Notes: generated by a model from the letters alone, not told the origin. DNA of 64,000 nt from Megaleporinus macrocephalus (GCA_021613375.1 CM038722.1:25516941-25580940); one strand, 5' to 3'. Positions 23,601-37,839 are shown, counted from the first letter of the stretch. Numbers and translations: made by a program.

Positions 23601-23995
23601 TGATGAACCTTTAATCCCTAAGAGCTTGTAATTGAAACCACACTTAATTTTATCACTCTCATAAAATAAATTACATATCATCGCTGTCCAATATTCTGTG
23701 AAAGTTGATTGATAAATGGACCAATAGAAATGCTCCAAAACCACTTGGAAAAAATTCTGGTTCCATTGGCTTACATTAAAAGTAAGTTTTAGTCAGTATA
23801 GAACCTTATGAATTATGGTTCCTACAAAAAGCTCTTCACACTCATAAATCTTATTTACAGTAATAGTTTTTAGTAACATCTTCAATCTTCCAATCTTGTA
23901 AAAAAAACTAAAGAAAAACAAATACTTTAATTTATTACTTAATACTTTATATGTTTTGTATATATTTTGTATTATTTATTTTTATCTTAATCTAT

Positions 23996-24092
23996 TGGTG
24001 AATGGAGGAACAGCAAAGTAAGAATTTCATTATACAGTGTAACTGTCTGTTGTGCTGTGCATATGACAATAAAACTCTTGAATCTTGAACCT
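23996..24092 (+). mobile_element. LINE 3' tail fragment
   Basis: The sequence AGTAAGAATTTCATTATACA followed by GCATATGACAATAAAACTC and the terminal heptamer repeat TTGAATC/TTGAACC has the form of a fish LINE 3' end. No reverse transcriptase sequence is adjacent, consistent with 5' truncation. Confidence 0.6.
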
Positions 24093-24548
24093 TGTATTCA
24101 CAACGCTTCATAAATGCATTTATAAGGCATTATATAGCATGTGTAATATGTTATAAAGACTGGCATGAGACTGTATAATTGCTTATAAGTAGCTATAATT
24201 GGATGCATAACACTTTTAAAAGTAAGAGAATACAACTTGATAATTTTAGGTTTTATCACACATTAAAAATTCATTTATTACAAATCTATAAACTCTATAA
24301 ATTATAACAATATATCCAGACATACTTCCTATATAATACCCAGACCCAGATTAGAACAGTTGTTACTAACTTAGCTAAAAAGAAGCTGCACATACTCATT
24401 TCTGTGATATTAAACAAAAGAAAACAAACCAAAAAAGCATAGAAATAAACAAAAGAGTATTTATTTCTAGCTAATTGCCATCTGAACTAATATTATAATA
24501 CAGTATTTCTTTCTATATAAAATGTTAGAAATCTAATCATAACTACTG

Positions 24549-25262
24549 AGAACAATTACACAAACTCAATAATATACAATGACATGTATGCCACATAATG
24601 CCTTATGAAGGATTTATAAAGCATTATGAATACAGGATTCACAGTAAGTGTTATCTAGGAATCAGCCATTGAAAGGCTGATTCCTAGATAAGTTGTTATG
24701 CTATTGAGCAGACATACCTCAGTTCTCCACCTTCTTAATGACCATGCCTGTGAAAAATTGGAAACTGAAAATTGGAAACTGGAAATATTAATAGTAATAA
24801 TTATAAAGTTGAAGGTTATAATGTTAAAAGCCAAAGACGTAAATGTTTGTGCTGCAATGGAAGGACAGTACTGTATTGATACTGCTTTTACATACCTCAT
24901 ATGTAAAATATGTTTATTTAACCCTTTCTAAGCTTCTCCTTGTAAAACAACCCAGTATTATTTACAGTTCTCATCTAATACCTGCTTTGACTGTTCACTA
25001 CTTCATTAAGCTAAATAATACTAAACTAAGTTTTTCAAACTGGAGCAATGTAATAAAGATATTATCTACTTTTTAAATATTTATGCTACTTTGTATTGTA
25101 TTTATGTTTATTTATATCTGTTCTAATGATATCTGCTGTTCTTACTGGTGATAAGATAAAGAGTTTTAAACAATGAGCTTATGCACCCAAGACTTTTGTA
25201 CAGTAGTGTATATGTCCAGATATGCCAACACTAGCCTCTGAGTACGGTCCTTCACCCACTTT
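24549..25262. repeat. Segmental duplication, copy 2
   Basis: Partner of 21700-22493, with the same order and orientation of blocks. It is shorter because of an internal deletion and otherwise diverged by scattered substitutions. The preceding 24095-24548 carries TTATAAGGCATTATA-type palindromic repeat sequence and no gene. Confidence 0.9.
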
Positions 25263-25839
25263 GATGGAGAGAGATTGAAAGGATGCTCATCAACCCCATT
25301 TCTTTACATTTGTCCATATACTGACCCAGCTCACTGATCAGCAAGAACATGATATAATTGTTTGCTTGACTGGCCACAGGATTTGAGCTCCTAATAGCTA
25401 ATAAACAGTAGGGTGTTCACAGTTTAAGCTATTAAATTGTTTAAACCAGTCAAATTAGAGGGGCTGCCTTCACTCAAAAGAGGGTGGGGACTTTACGCAA
25501 GAGCAAGTGTGCTGCTCTCATCTATGGCATCTTTCTAGAGATAACAGATAATAAGCCACATATCTAAGGACATATCTACTCATATCCTCACATGTATCTT
25601 GAAGAGAGGAGGAACGTGTAAAAATCTGCAACCGCTCAGAGGTGGACTCTATTGACCGAGAACCATTCTGGGAATGATGCAATCAATACCATCACAAAAG
25701 GAACCAGGTTTCAACCTTCAGTTATTGAATTCTCTATGTCTTGTTTTCTTGTTTATCCGTTTGTTCTTCAGTGCGATGCCAAATGTGTGTGTGTGTGTTG
25801 TTATCTGGCAGTATCCCGCTGAACTGTCCTTCTTTCCAT
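25263..25839. other. Non-coding, nothing recognised
   Basis: Mixed sequence without arrays or transposon ends. A (GT)6 run lies near 25787. No exon is supported. Confidence 0.4.
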
Positions 25840-26190
25840 TCTTTTTCAAAGAGCTGCAGATTCCGGGATCTGAACATGTGGGCCTGTAATGCCAAAAAAA
25901 GACAAACCGATTCCAGTTAGCGGGCCTTCTCCTACTGTGTGCCCTGGAATGCCAATGCCTTGTGAATGGCGGTGATACATGCAGCCGGCGCGCTGGTAAT
26001 GACGAGAGCACAGATGCAGAATGAGCCTCGCATTTCTTATGGGGCAATTAGAGAGGCATTGGGAGCCAGATGTCACGAACAGTGCGACGTAGGCCTGGCG
26101 CTAATGCGGACTCTCTCCATATAATGAGTGTCTTCTCCAATGAAAGGGTCTTGGCAGTGGAGGCGCCTGAGCATGGTCAAATATAGTTTC
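25840..26190. promoter_or_regulatory. Candidate conserved non-coding element
   Basis: GC-balanced complex block with repeated TGGAATGCCAATGCC/TGTAATGCC motifs, TGGGGCAATTAGAGAGGC and GGCGCTAATGCGG. It is non-repetitive and lacks transposon termini. Open frames on the minus strand (76-109 residues) overlap each other and have no domain features. The regulatory role is inferred from composition. Confidence 0.35.
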
Positions 26191-26894
26191 CCATAGAAGA
26201 GATCTGCCGTGAGTGTTTACCACACTTAAAATAAACAGAAAGGAAAAAGAATGCCAGTAAGAAAGAGAGAGAGAGAGCACAAGAGTATGAGAGTTGAGTG
26301 TATGCACATGTTTGTCATTGTTTGAGCCACTCTGCTTTCAGCCTGGCTAGACAGGAAGGGGTCTATTATTCACAATAACGCTGTTTCTTTTTTTTCTGAA
26401 TGAATAAATGCAGTGTTTGTGCGTGCACAGTAAATATTCAATACACTGCAATAGTAACACTGATCCACCGGAACACATTAGGCCTACACATATACACATC
26501 TTGCAGTAACGTATTAAGATGAATAGGCATTAGTATAGCCAGATATATTTAATTTAGAGACCTGTTCGAGGGTTTTTACAAGTTGATAAAGGAATGTATG
26601 GTTCAGGAGAATGATTGTTTATATTTGAACTCAACAAACAACACAACAAATACACCTTTCCAGAAGCTCCGGCCCCCGAGACGAATCACACTGCGCTAGA
26701 GAATTGCCTTTGTTAGATATCCGTGTCTATAAAACCCCTTTGCGAATATTGTTTGAACCAATCATACTTTCCAATTACTTCTGTGAGACAGTAGAATAAA
26801 AGAATGTGGCCCACCTGTAAAGCAGAAGCACAGCAACCTCCTCAGCCCTTTTCATGACTTTAAGTTCTTAAAGGTAAAGTCAACTTCTATTGGC
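26191..26894. other. Unique sequence left of the large satellite
   Basis: Contains a short (GA)n at 26260-26276 and otherwise complex sequence (26640-26830) without a supported gene. The last bases (TATTGGC) abut the first satellite monomer directly, with no transition zone. Confidence 0.4.
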
Positions 26895-29800
26895 CAGCTT
26901 CTTGTTTGAGTTTTTTTCATTCCACCTTAAATAGTGCTGCAGTTACATACTGATGCACAGCTTCTTGTTTGAGTTTTCTTCATTCCACCTTAAATAGTGC
27001 TGCAGTTACATACTGATGCACAGCTTCTTGTTTGAGTTTTTTTCATTCCACCTTAAATAGTGCTGCAGTTACATACTGATGCACAGCTTCTTGTTTGAGT
27101 TTTCTTCATTCCACCTTAAATACTGCTGCAGTTACATACTGATGCACAGCTTCTTGTTTGAGTTTTTTTCATTCCACCTTAAATAGTGCTGCAGTTACAT
27201 ACTGATGCACAGCTTCTTGTTTGAGTTTTCTTCATTCCACCTTAAATAGTGCTGCAGTTACATACTGATGCACAGCTTCTTGTTTGAGTTTTCTTCATTC
27301 CACCTTAAATACTGCTGCAGTTACATACTGATGCACAGCTTCTTGTTTGAGTTTTTTTCATTCCACCTTAAATAGTGCTGCAGTTACATACTGATGCACA
27401 GCTTCTTGTTTGAGTTTTTTTCATTCCACCTTAAATACTGCTGCAGTTACATACTGATGCACAGCTTCTTGTTTGAGTTTTCTTCATTCCACCTTAAATA
27501 GTGCTGCAGTTACATACTGATGCACAGCTTCTTGTTTGAGTTTTCTTCATTCCACCTTAAATAGTGCTGCAGTTACATACTGATGCACAGCTTCTTGTTT
27601 GAGTTTTTTTCATTCCACCTTAAATAGTGCTGCAGTTACATACTGATGCACAGCTTCTTGTTTGAGTTTTTATCATTCCACCTTAAATAGTGCTGTCGTT
27701 ACATACTGATGCACAGCTTCTTGTTTGAGTTTTCTTCATTCCACCTTAAATACTGCTGCAGTTACATACTGATGCACAGCTTCTTGTTTGAGTTTTCTTC
27801 ATTCCACCTTAAATAGTGCTGCAGTTACATACTGATGCACAGCTTCTTGTTTGAGTTTTTTTCATTCCACCTTAAATAGTGCTGCTGTTACATACTGATG
27901 CACAGCTTCTTGTTTGAGTTTTCTTCATTCCACCTTAAATAGTGCTGCAGTTACATACTGATGCACAGCTTCTTGTTTGAGTTTTTTTCATTCCACCTTA
28001 AATAGTGCTGCAGTTACATACTGATGCACAGCTTCTTGTTTGAGTTTTCTTCATTCCACCTTAAATAGTGCTGTCGTTACATACTGATGCACAGCTTCTT
28101 GTTTGAGTTTTTTTCATTCCACCTTAAATAGTGCTGCAGTTACATACTGATGCACAGCTTCTTGTTTGAGTTTTCTTCATTCCACCTTAAATAGTGCTGC
28201 AGTTACATACTGATGCACAGCTTCTTGTTTGAGTTTTCTTCATTCCACCTTAAATAGTGCTGCAGTTACATACTGATGCACAGCTTCTTGTTTGAGTTTT
28301 TATCATTCCACCTTAAATAGTGCTGCAGTTACATACTGATGCACAGCTTCTTGTTTGAGTTTTTTTCATTCCACCTTAAATAGTGCTGCAGTTACATACT
28401 GATGCACAGCTTCTTGTTTGAGTTTTCTTCATTCCACCTTAAATAGTGCTGCAGTTACATACTGATGCACAGCTTCTTGTTTGAGTTTTCTTCATTCCAC
28501 CTTAAACAGTGCTGTAGTTACATACTGATGCACAGCTTCTTGTTTGAGTTTTCTTCATTCCACCTTAAATAGTGCTGCAGTTACATACTGATGCACAGCT
28601 TCTTGTTTGAGTTTTTTTCATTCCACCTTAAATAGTGCTGCAGTTACATACTGATGCACAGCTTCTTGTTTGAGTTTTTATCATTCCACCTTAAATAGTG
28701 CTGCAGTTACATACTGATGCACAGCTTCTTGTTTGAGTTTTTATCATTCCACCTTAAATAGTGCTGTCGTTACATACTGATGCACAGCTTCTTGTTTGAG
28801 TTTTTATCATTCCACCTTAAATAGTGCTGCAGTTACATACCGATGCACAGCTTCTTGTTTGAGTTTTTATCATTCCACCTTAAATAGTGCTGTCATTACA
28901 TACTGATGCACAGCTTCTTGTTTGAGTTTTTATCATTCCACCTTAAATAGTGCTGCAGTTACATACTGATGCACAGCTTCTTGTTTGAGTTTTTATCATT
29001 CCACCTTAAATAGTGCTGTCGTTACATACTGATGCACAGCTTCTTCTTCAAATTTTCATCTTCCACCTTAAATAGTGCTGCACTTACATACTGATGCACA
29101 GCTTCTTGTTTGAGTTTTTTTCATTCCACCTTAAATAGTGCTGTCGTTACATACCGATGCACAGCTTCTTGTTTGAGTTTTTTTCATTCCACCTTAAATA
29201 GTGCTGCAGTTACATACTGATGCACAGCTTCTTGTTTGAGTTTTCTTCATTCCACCTTAAATAGTGCTGTCGTTACATAATGATGCACAGCTTCTTGTTT
29301 GAGTTTTCTTCATTCCACCTTAAATAGTGCTGCAGTTACATACTGATGCACAGCTTCTTGTTTGAGTTTTCTTCATTCCACCTTAAATACTGCTGCAGTT
29401 ACATACTGATGCACAGCTTCTTGTTTGAGTTTTCTTCATTCCACCTTAAATAGTGCTGCAGTTACATACTGATGCACAGCTTCTTGTTTGAGTTTTCTTC
29501 ATTCCACCTTAAATACTGCTGCAGTTACATACTGATGCACAGCTTCTTGTTTGAGTTTTTTTCATTCCACCTTAAATACTGCTGCAGTTACATACTGATG
29601 CACAGCTTCTTGTTTGAGTTTTCTTCATTCCACCTTAAATAGTGCTGCAGTTACATACTGATGCACAGCTTCTTGTTTGAGTTTTTTTCATTCCACCTTA
29701 AATAGTGCTGCAGTTACATACTGATGCACAGCTTCTTGTTTGAGTTTTTATCATTCCACCTTAAATAGTGCTGTCGTTACATACTGATGCACAGCTTCTT

Positions 29801-32800
29801 GTTTGAGTTTTCTTCATTCCACCTTAAATACTGCTGCAGTTACATACTGATGCACAGCTTCTTGTTTGAGTTTTCTTCATTCCACCTTAAATAGTGCTGC
29901 AGTTACATACTGATGCACAGCTTCTTGTTTGAGTTTTTTTCATTCCACCTTAAATAGTGCTGCTGTTACATACTGATGCACAGCTTCTTGTTTGAGTTTT
30001 CTTCATTCCACCTTAAATAGTGCTGCAGTTACATACTGATGCACAGCTTCTTGTTTGAGTTTTTTTCATTCCACCTTAAATAGTGCTGCAGTTACATACT
30101 GATGCACAGCTTCTTGTTTGAGTTTTCTTCATTCCACCTTAAATAGTGCTGTCGTTACATACTGATGCACAGCTTCTTGTTTGAGTTTTTTTCATTCCAC
30201 CTTAAATAGTGCTGCAGTTACATACTGATGCACAGCTTCTTGTTTGAGTTTTCTTCATTCCACCTTAAATAGTGCTGCAGTTACATACTGATGCACAGCT
30301 TCTTGTTTGAGTTTTCTTCATTCCACCTTAAATAGTGCTGCAGTTACATACTGATGCACAGCTTCTTGTTTGAGTTTTTATCATTCCACCTTAAATAGTG
30401 CTGCAGTTACATACTGATGCACAGCTTCTTGTTTGAGTTTTCTTCATTCCACCTTAAATAGTGCTGCAGTTACATACTGATGCACAGCTTCTTGTTTGAG
30501 TTTTTATCATTCCACCTTAAATAGTGCTGCAGTTACATACTGATGCACAGCTTCTTGTTTGAGTTTTTTTCATTCCACCTTAAATAGTGCTGCAGTTACA
30601 TACTGATGCACAGCTTCTTGTTTGAGTTTTCTTCATTCCACCTTAAATAGTGCTGCAGTTACATACTGATGCACAGCTTCTTGTTTGAGTTTTCTTCATT
30701 CCACCTTAAATAGTGCTGTAGTTACATACTGATGCACAGCTTCTTGTTTGAGTTTTCTTCATTCCACCTTAAATAGTGCTGCAGTTACATACTGATGCAC
30801 AGCTTCTTGTTTGAGTTTTTTTCATTCCACCTTAAATAGTGCTGCAGTTACATACTGATGCACAGCTTCTTGTTTGAGTTTTCTTCATTCCACCTTAAAT
30901 AGTGCTGCAGTTACATACTGATGCACAGCTTCTTGTTTGAGTTTTTATCATTCCACCTTAAATAGTGCTGCAGTTACATACTGATGCACAGCTTCTTGTT
31001 TGAGTTTTTATCATTCCACCTTAAATAGTGCTGTCGTTACATACTGATGCACAGCTTCTTGTTTGAGTTTTTATCATTCCACCTTAAATAGTGCTGCAGT
31101 TACATACCGATGCACAGCTTCTTGTTTGAGTTTTTATCATTCCACCTTAAATAGTGCTGTCATTACATACTGATGCACAGCTTCTTGTTTGAGTTTTTAT
31201 CATTCCACCTTAAATAGTGCTGCAGTTACATACTGATGCACAGCTTCTTGTTTGAGTTTTTATCATTCCACCTTAAATAGTGCTGTCGTTACATACTGAT
31301 GCACAGCTTCTTCTTCAAATTTTCATCTTCCACCTTAAATAGTGCTGCACTTACATACTGATGCACAGCTTCTTGTTTGAGTTTTTATCATTCCACCTTA
31401 AATAGTGCTGCAGTTACATACTGATGCACAGCTTCTTGTTTGAGTTTTTTTTCATTCCACCTTAAATAGTGCTGCAGTTACATACTGATGCACAGCTTCT
31501 TGTTTGAGTTTTTTTTATTCCACCTTAAATAGTGCTGCAGTTACATACTGATGCACAGCTTCTTGTTTGAGTTTTCTTCATTCCACCTTAAATAGTGCTG
31601 TCGTTACATACTGATGCACAGCTTCTTGTTTGAGTTTTCTTCATTCCACCTTAAATAGTGCTGTCGTTACATACTGATGCACAGCTTCTTGTTTGAGTTT
31701 TCTTCATTCCACCTTAAATAGTGCTGTCGTTACATACTGATGCACAGCTTCTTGTTTGAGTTTTTTTCATTCCACCTTAAATAGTGCTACAGTTACATAC
31801 TGATGCACAGCTTCTTGTTTGAGTTTTTATCATTCCACCTTAAATAGTGCTGCAGTTACATACTGATGCACAGCTTCTTGTTTGAGTTTTTATCATTCCA
31901 CCTTAAATAGTGCTGTCGTTACATACTGATGCACAGCTTCTTCTTCAAATTTTCATCTTCCACCTTAAATAGTGCTGCACTTACATACTGATGCACAGCT
32001 TCTTGTTTGAGTTTTCTTCATTCCACCTTAAATAGTGCTGCAGTTACATACTGATGCACAGCTTCTTGTTCGAGTTTTTATCATTCCACCTTAAATAGTG
32101 CTGCAGTTACATACTGATGCACAGCTTCTTGTTTGAGTTTTCTTCATTCCACCTTAAATAGTGCTGCAGTTACATACTGATGCACAGCTTCTTGTTTGAG
32201 TTTTTATCATTCCACCTTAAATACTACTGCAGTTACATACTGATGCACAGCTTCTTGTTTGAGTTTTTTTCATTCCACCTTAAATAGTGCTGCAGTTACA
32301 TACTGATGCACAGCTTCTTGTTTGAGTTTTTATAATTCCACCTTAAATAGTGCTGCAGTTACATACTGATGCACAGCTTCTTGTTTGAGTTTTTTTCATT
32401 CCACCTTAAATAGTGCTGCAGTTACATACTGATGCACAGCTTCTTGTTTGAGTTTTTATCATTCCACCTTAAATACTACTGCAGTTACATACTGATGCAC
32501 AGCTTCTTGTTTGAGTATTCTTCATTCCACCTTAAATAGTGCTGCAGTTACATACTGATGCACAGCTTCTTGTTTGAGTTTTTTTCATTCCACCTTAAAT
32601 AGTGCTGCAGTTACATACTGATGCACAGCTTCTTGTTTGAGTTTTTTTTATTCCACCTTAAATAGTGCTGCAGTTACATACTGATGCACAGCTTCTTGTT
32701 TGAGTTTTCTTCATTCCACCTTAAATAGTGCTGTCGTTACATACTGATGCACAGCTTCTTGTTTGAGTTTTCTTCATTCCACCTTAAATAGTGCTGTCGT

Positions 32801-35800
32801 TACATACTGATGCACAGCTTCTTGTTTGAGTTTTCTTCATTCCACCTTAAATAGTGCTGTCGTTACATACTGATGCACAGCTTCTTGTTTGAGTTTTTAT
32901 CATTCCACCTTAAATAGTGCTGCAGTTACATACTGATGCACAGCTTCTTGTTTGAGTTTTTATCATTCCACCTTAAATAGTGCTGTCGTTACATACTGAT
33001 GCACAGCTTCTTCTTCAAATTTTCATCTTCCACCTTAAATAGTGCTGCACTTACATACTGATGCACAGCTTCTTGTTTGAGTTTTTTTCATTCCACCTTA
33101 AATAGTGCTGTCGTTACATACCGATGCACAGCTTCTTGTTTGAGTTTTTTTCATTCCACCTTAAATAGTGCTGCAGTTACATACTGATGCACAGCTTCTT
33201 GTTTGAGTTTTCTTCATTCCACCTTAAATAGTGCTGTCGTTACATAATGATGCACAGCTTCTTGTTTGAGTTTTCTTCATTCCACCTTAAATAGTGCTGC
33301 AGTTACATACTGATGCACAGCTTCTTGTTTGAGTTTTCTTCATTCCACCTTAAATACTGCTGCAGTTACATACTGATGCACAGCTTCTTGTTTGAGTTTT
33401 CTTCATTCCACCTTAAATAGTGCTGCAGTTACATACTGATGCACAGCTTCTTGTTTGAGTTTTCTTCATTCCACCTTAAATACTGCTGCAGTTACATACT
33501 GATGCACAGCTTCTTGTTTGAGTTTTTTTCATTCCACCTTAAATACTGCTGCAGTTACATACTGATGCACAGCTTCTTGTTTGAGTTTTCTTCATTCCAC
33601 CTTAAATAGTGCTGCAGTTACATACTGATGCACAGCTTCTTGTTTGAGTTTTTTTCATTCCACCTTAAATAGTGCTGCAGTTACATACTGATGCACAGCT
33701 TCTTGTTTGAGTTTTTATCATTCCACCTTAAATAGTGCTGTCGTTACATACTGATGCACAGCTTCTTGTTTGAGTTTTCTTCATTCCACCTTAAATACTG
33801 CTGCAGTTACATACTGATGCACAGCTTCTTGTTTGAGTTTTCTTCATTCCACCTTAAATAGTGCTGCAGTTACATACTGATGCACAGCTTCTTGTTTGAG
33901 TTTTTTTCATTCCACCTTAAATAGTGCTGCTGTTACATACTGATGCACAGCTTCTTGTTTGAGTTTTCTTCATTCCACCTTAAATAGTGCTGCAGTTACA
34001 TACTGATGCACAGCTTCTTGTTTGAGTTTTTTTCATTCCACCTTAAATAGTGCTGCAGTTACATACTGATGCACAGCTTCTTGTTTGAGTTTTCTTCATT
34101 CCACCTTAAATAGTGCTGTCGTTACATACTGATGCACAGCTTCTTGTTTGAGTTTTTTTCATTCCACCTTAAATAGTGCTGCAGTTACATACTGATGCAC
34201 AGCTTCTTGTTTGAGTTTTCTTCATTCCACCTTAAATAGTGCTGCAGTTACATACTGATGCACAGCTTCTTGTTTGAGTTTTCTTCATTCCACCTTAAAT
34301 AGTGCTGCAGTTACATACTGATGCACAGCTTCTTGTTTGAGTTTTTATCATTCCACCTTAAATAGTGCTGCAGTTACATACTGATGCACAGCTTCTTGTT
34401 TGAGTTTTCTTCATTCCACCTTAAATAGTGCTGCAGTTACATACTGATGCACAGCTTCTTGTTTGAGTTTTTATCATTCCACCTTAAATAGTGCTGCAGT
34501 TACATACTGATGCACAGCTTCTTGTTTGAGTTTTTTTCATTCCACCTTAAATAGTGCTGCAGTTACATACTGATGCACAGCTTCTTGTTTGAGTTTTCTT
34601 CATTCCACCTTAAATAGTGCTGCAGTTACATACTGATGCACAGCTTCTTGTTTGAGTTTTCTTCATTCCACCTTAAATAGTGCTGTAGTTACATACTGAT
34701 GCACAGCTTCTTGTTTGAGTTTTCTTCATTCCACCTTAAATAGTGCTGCAGTTACATACTGATGCACAGCTTCTTGTTTGAGTTTTTTTCATTCCACCTT
34801 AAATAGTGCTGCAGTTACATACTGATGCACAGCTTCTTGTTTGAGTTTTCTTCATTCCACCTTAAATAGTGCTGCAGTTACATACTGATGCACAGCTTCT
34901 TGTTTGAGTTTTTATCATTCCACCTTAAATAGTGCTGCAGTTACATACTGATGCACAGCTTCTTGTTTGAGTTTTTATCATTCCACCTTAAATAGTGCTG
35001 TCGTTACATACTGATGCACAGCTTCTTGTTTGAGTTTTTATCATTCCACCTTAAATAGTGCTGCAGTTACATACCGATGCACAGCTTCTTGTTTGAGTTT
35101 TTATCATTCCACCTTAAATAGTGCTGTCATTACATACTGATGCACAGCTTCTTGTTTGAGTTTTTATCATTCCACCTTAAATAGTGCTGCAGTTACATAC
35201 TGATGCACAGCTTCTTGTTTGAGTTTTTATCATTCCACCTTAAATAGTGCTGTCGTTACATACTGATGCACAGCTTCTTCTTCAAATTTTCATCTTCCAC
35301 CTTAAATAGTGCTGCACTTACATACTGATGCACAGCTTCTTGTTTGAGTTTTTATCATTCCACCTTAAATAGTGCTGCAGTTACATACTGATGCACAGCT
35401 TCTTGTTTGAGTTTTTTTTCATTCCACCTTAAATAGTGCTGCAGTTACATACTGATGCACAGCTTCTTGTTTGAGTTTTTTTTATTCCACCTTAAATAGT
35501 GCTGCAGTTACATACTGATGCACAGCTTCTTGTTTGAGTTTTCTTCATTCCACCTTAAATAGTGCTGTCGTTACATACTGATGCACAGCTTCTTGTTTGA
35601 GTTTTCTTCATTCCACCTTAAATAGTGCTGTCGTTACATACTGATGCACAGCTTCTTGTTTGAGTTTTCTTCATTCCACCTTAAATAGTGCTGTCGTTAC
35701 ATACTGATGCACAGCTTCTTGTTTGAGTTTTTTTCATTCCACCTTAAATAGTGCTACAGTTACATACTGATGCACAGCTTCTTGTTTGAGTTTTTATCAT

Positions 35801-37839
35801 TCCACCTTAAATAGTGCTGCAGTTACATACTGATGCACAGCTTCTTGTTTGAGTTTTTATCATTCCACCTTAAATAGTGCTGTCGTTACATACTGATGCA
35901 CAGCTTCTTCTTCAAATTTTCATCTTCCACCTTAAATAGTGCTGCACTTACATACTGATGCACAGCTTCTTGTTTGAGTTTTCTTCATTCCACCTTAAAT
36001 AGTGCTGCAGTTACATACTGATGCACAGCTTCTTGTTCGAGTTTTTATCATTCCACCTTAAATAGTGCTGCAGTTACATACTGATGCACAGCTTCTTGTT
36101 TGAGTTTTCTTCATTCCACCTTAAATAGTGCTGCAGTTACATACTGATGCACAGCTTCTTGTTTGAGTTTTTATCATTCCACCTTAAATACTACTGCAGT
36201 TACATACTGATGCACAGCTTCTTGTTTGAGTTTTTTTCATTCCACCTTAAATAGTGCTGCAGTTACATACTGATGCACAGCTTCTTGTTTGAGTTTTTAT
36301 AATTCCACCTTAAATAGTGCTGCAGTTACATACTGATGCACAGCTTCTTGTTTGAGTTTTTTTCATTCCACCTTAAATAGTGCTGCAGTTACATACTGAT
36401 GCACAGCTTCTTGTTTGAGTTTTTATCATTCCACCTTAAATACTACTGCAGTTACATACTGATGCACAGCTTCTTGTTTGAGTATTCTTCATTCCACCTT
36501 AAATAGTGCTGCAGTTACATACTGATGCACAGCTTCTTGTTTGAGTTTTTTTCATTCCACCTTAAATAGTGCTGCAGTTACATACTGATGCACAGCTTCT
36601 TGTTTGAGTTTTTTTTATTCCACCTTAAATAGTGCTGCAGTTACATACTGATGCACAGCTTCTTGTTTGAGTTTTCTTCATTCCACCTTAAATAGTGCTG
36701 TCGTTACATACTGATGCACAGCTTCTTGTTTGAGTTTTCTTCATTCCACCTTAAATAGTGCTGTCGTTACATACTGATGCACAGCTTCTTGTTTGAGTTT
36801 TCTTCATTCCACCTTAAATAGTGCTGTCGTTACATACTGATGCACAGCTTCTTGTTTGAGTTTTTATCATTCCACCTTAAATAGTGCTGCAGTTACATAC
36901 TGATGCACAGCTTCTTGTTTGAGTTTTTATCATTCCACCTTAAATAGTGCTGTCGTTACATACTGATGCACAGCTTCTTCTTCAAATTTTCATCTTCCAC
37001 CTTAAATAGTGCTGCACTTACATACTGATGCACAGCTTCTTGTTTGAGTTTTCTTCATTCCACCTTAAATAGTGCTGCAGTTACATACTGATGCACAGCT
37101 TCTTGTTCGAGTTTTTATCATTCCACCTTAAATAGTGCTGCAGTTACATACTGATGCACAGCTTCTTGTTTGAGTTTTCTTCATTCCACCTTAAATAGTG
37201 CTGCAGTTACATACTGATGCACAGCTTCTTGTTTGAGTTTTTATCATTCCACCTTAAATAGTGCTGCAGTTACATACTGATGCACAGCTTCTTGTTTGAG
37301 TTTTCTTCATTCCACCTTAAATAGTGCTGCAGTTACATACTGATGCACAGCTTCTTGTTTGAGTTTTCTTCATTCCACCTTAAATAGTGCTGCAGTTACA
37401 TACTGATGCACAGCTTCTTGTTTGAGTTTTTATCATTCCACCTTAAATACTACTGCAGTTACATACTGATGCACAGCTTCTTGTTTGAGTTTTTTTCATT
37501 CCACCTTAAATAGTGCTGCAGTTACATACTGATGCACAGCTTCTTGTTTGAGTTTTTATAATTCCACCTTAAATAGTGCTGCAGTTACATACTGATGCAC
37601 AGCTTCTTGTTTGAGTTTTTTTCATTCCACCTTAAATAGTGCTGCAGTTACATACTGATGCACAGCTTCTTGTTTGAGTTTTTATCATTCCACCTTAAAT
37701 ACTACTGCAGTTACATACTGATGCACAGCTTCTTGTTTGAGTTTTCTTCATTCCACCTTAAATAGTGCTGCAGTTACATACCGATGCACAGCTTCTTCTT
37801 CAAATTTTCATCTTCCACCTTAAATAGTGCTGCAGTTAC
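26895..37839. repeat. 63-bp satellite array, about 174 monomers
   Basis: A head-to-tail array of a 63-bp monomer that begins CAGCTTCTTGTTTGAG, passes through TTCCACCTTAAATAGTGCTG and ends GTTACATACTGATGCA. Total length is about 10.9 kb. Monomer classes differ at a three-base site (TTT, CTT or TAT before CATTCC), at CAG versus TCG in GCTG-CAG-TTAC, and at AGTG versus ACTG. A 62-bp marker variant (CTTCTTCTTCAAATTTTCAT) starts at 29037, 31304, 31934, 33004, 35271, 35901, 36971 and 37788. Every frame of the monomer contains stops, so it is non-coding. No transposon is inserted anywhere in the array. Confidence 0.98.
28896..37052. repeat. 3,967-bp higher-order repeat inside the satellite
   Basis: The order of variant monomers in 28896-33085 is repeated in 32863-37052 with a constant offset of 3,967 bp. 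I checked this at the 62-bp marker monomers (29037/33004, 31304/35271, 31934/35901, 33004/36971), the TGTAG variant (30717/34684), the TACATAA variant (29274/33241) and a TGTCG variant (29772/33739). 3,967 bp corresponds to about 63 monomers. The two copies end by slipping into a different register at about 33086/37053. Confidence 0.9.

Noticed and set aside
28896..37052. The 3,967-bp repetition as pure assembly artefact
   Set aside because: It remains possible, but the copies are offset within a continuous array and diverge in register at their ends, as expected from unequal exchange; only long reads can decide.
26895..37839. CRISPR-like array
   Set aside because: The units are directly head-to-tail with no unique spacers, and the context is a vertebrate genome; it is a satellite.
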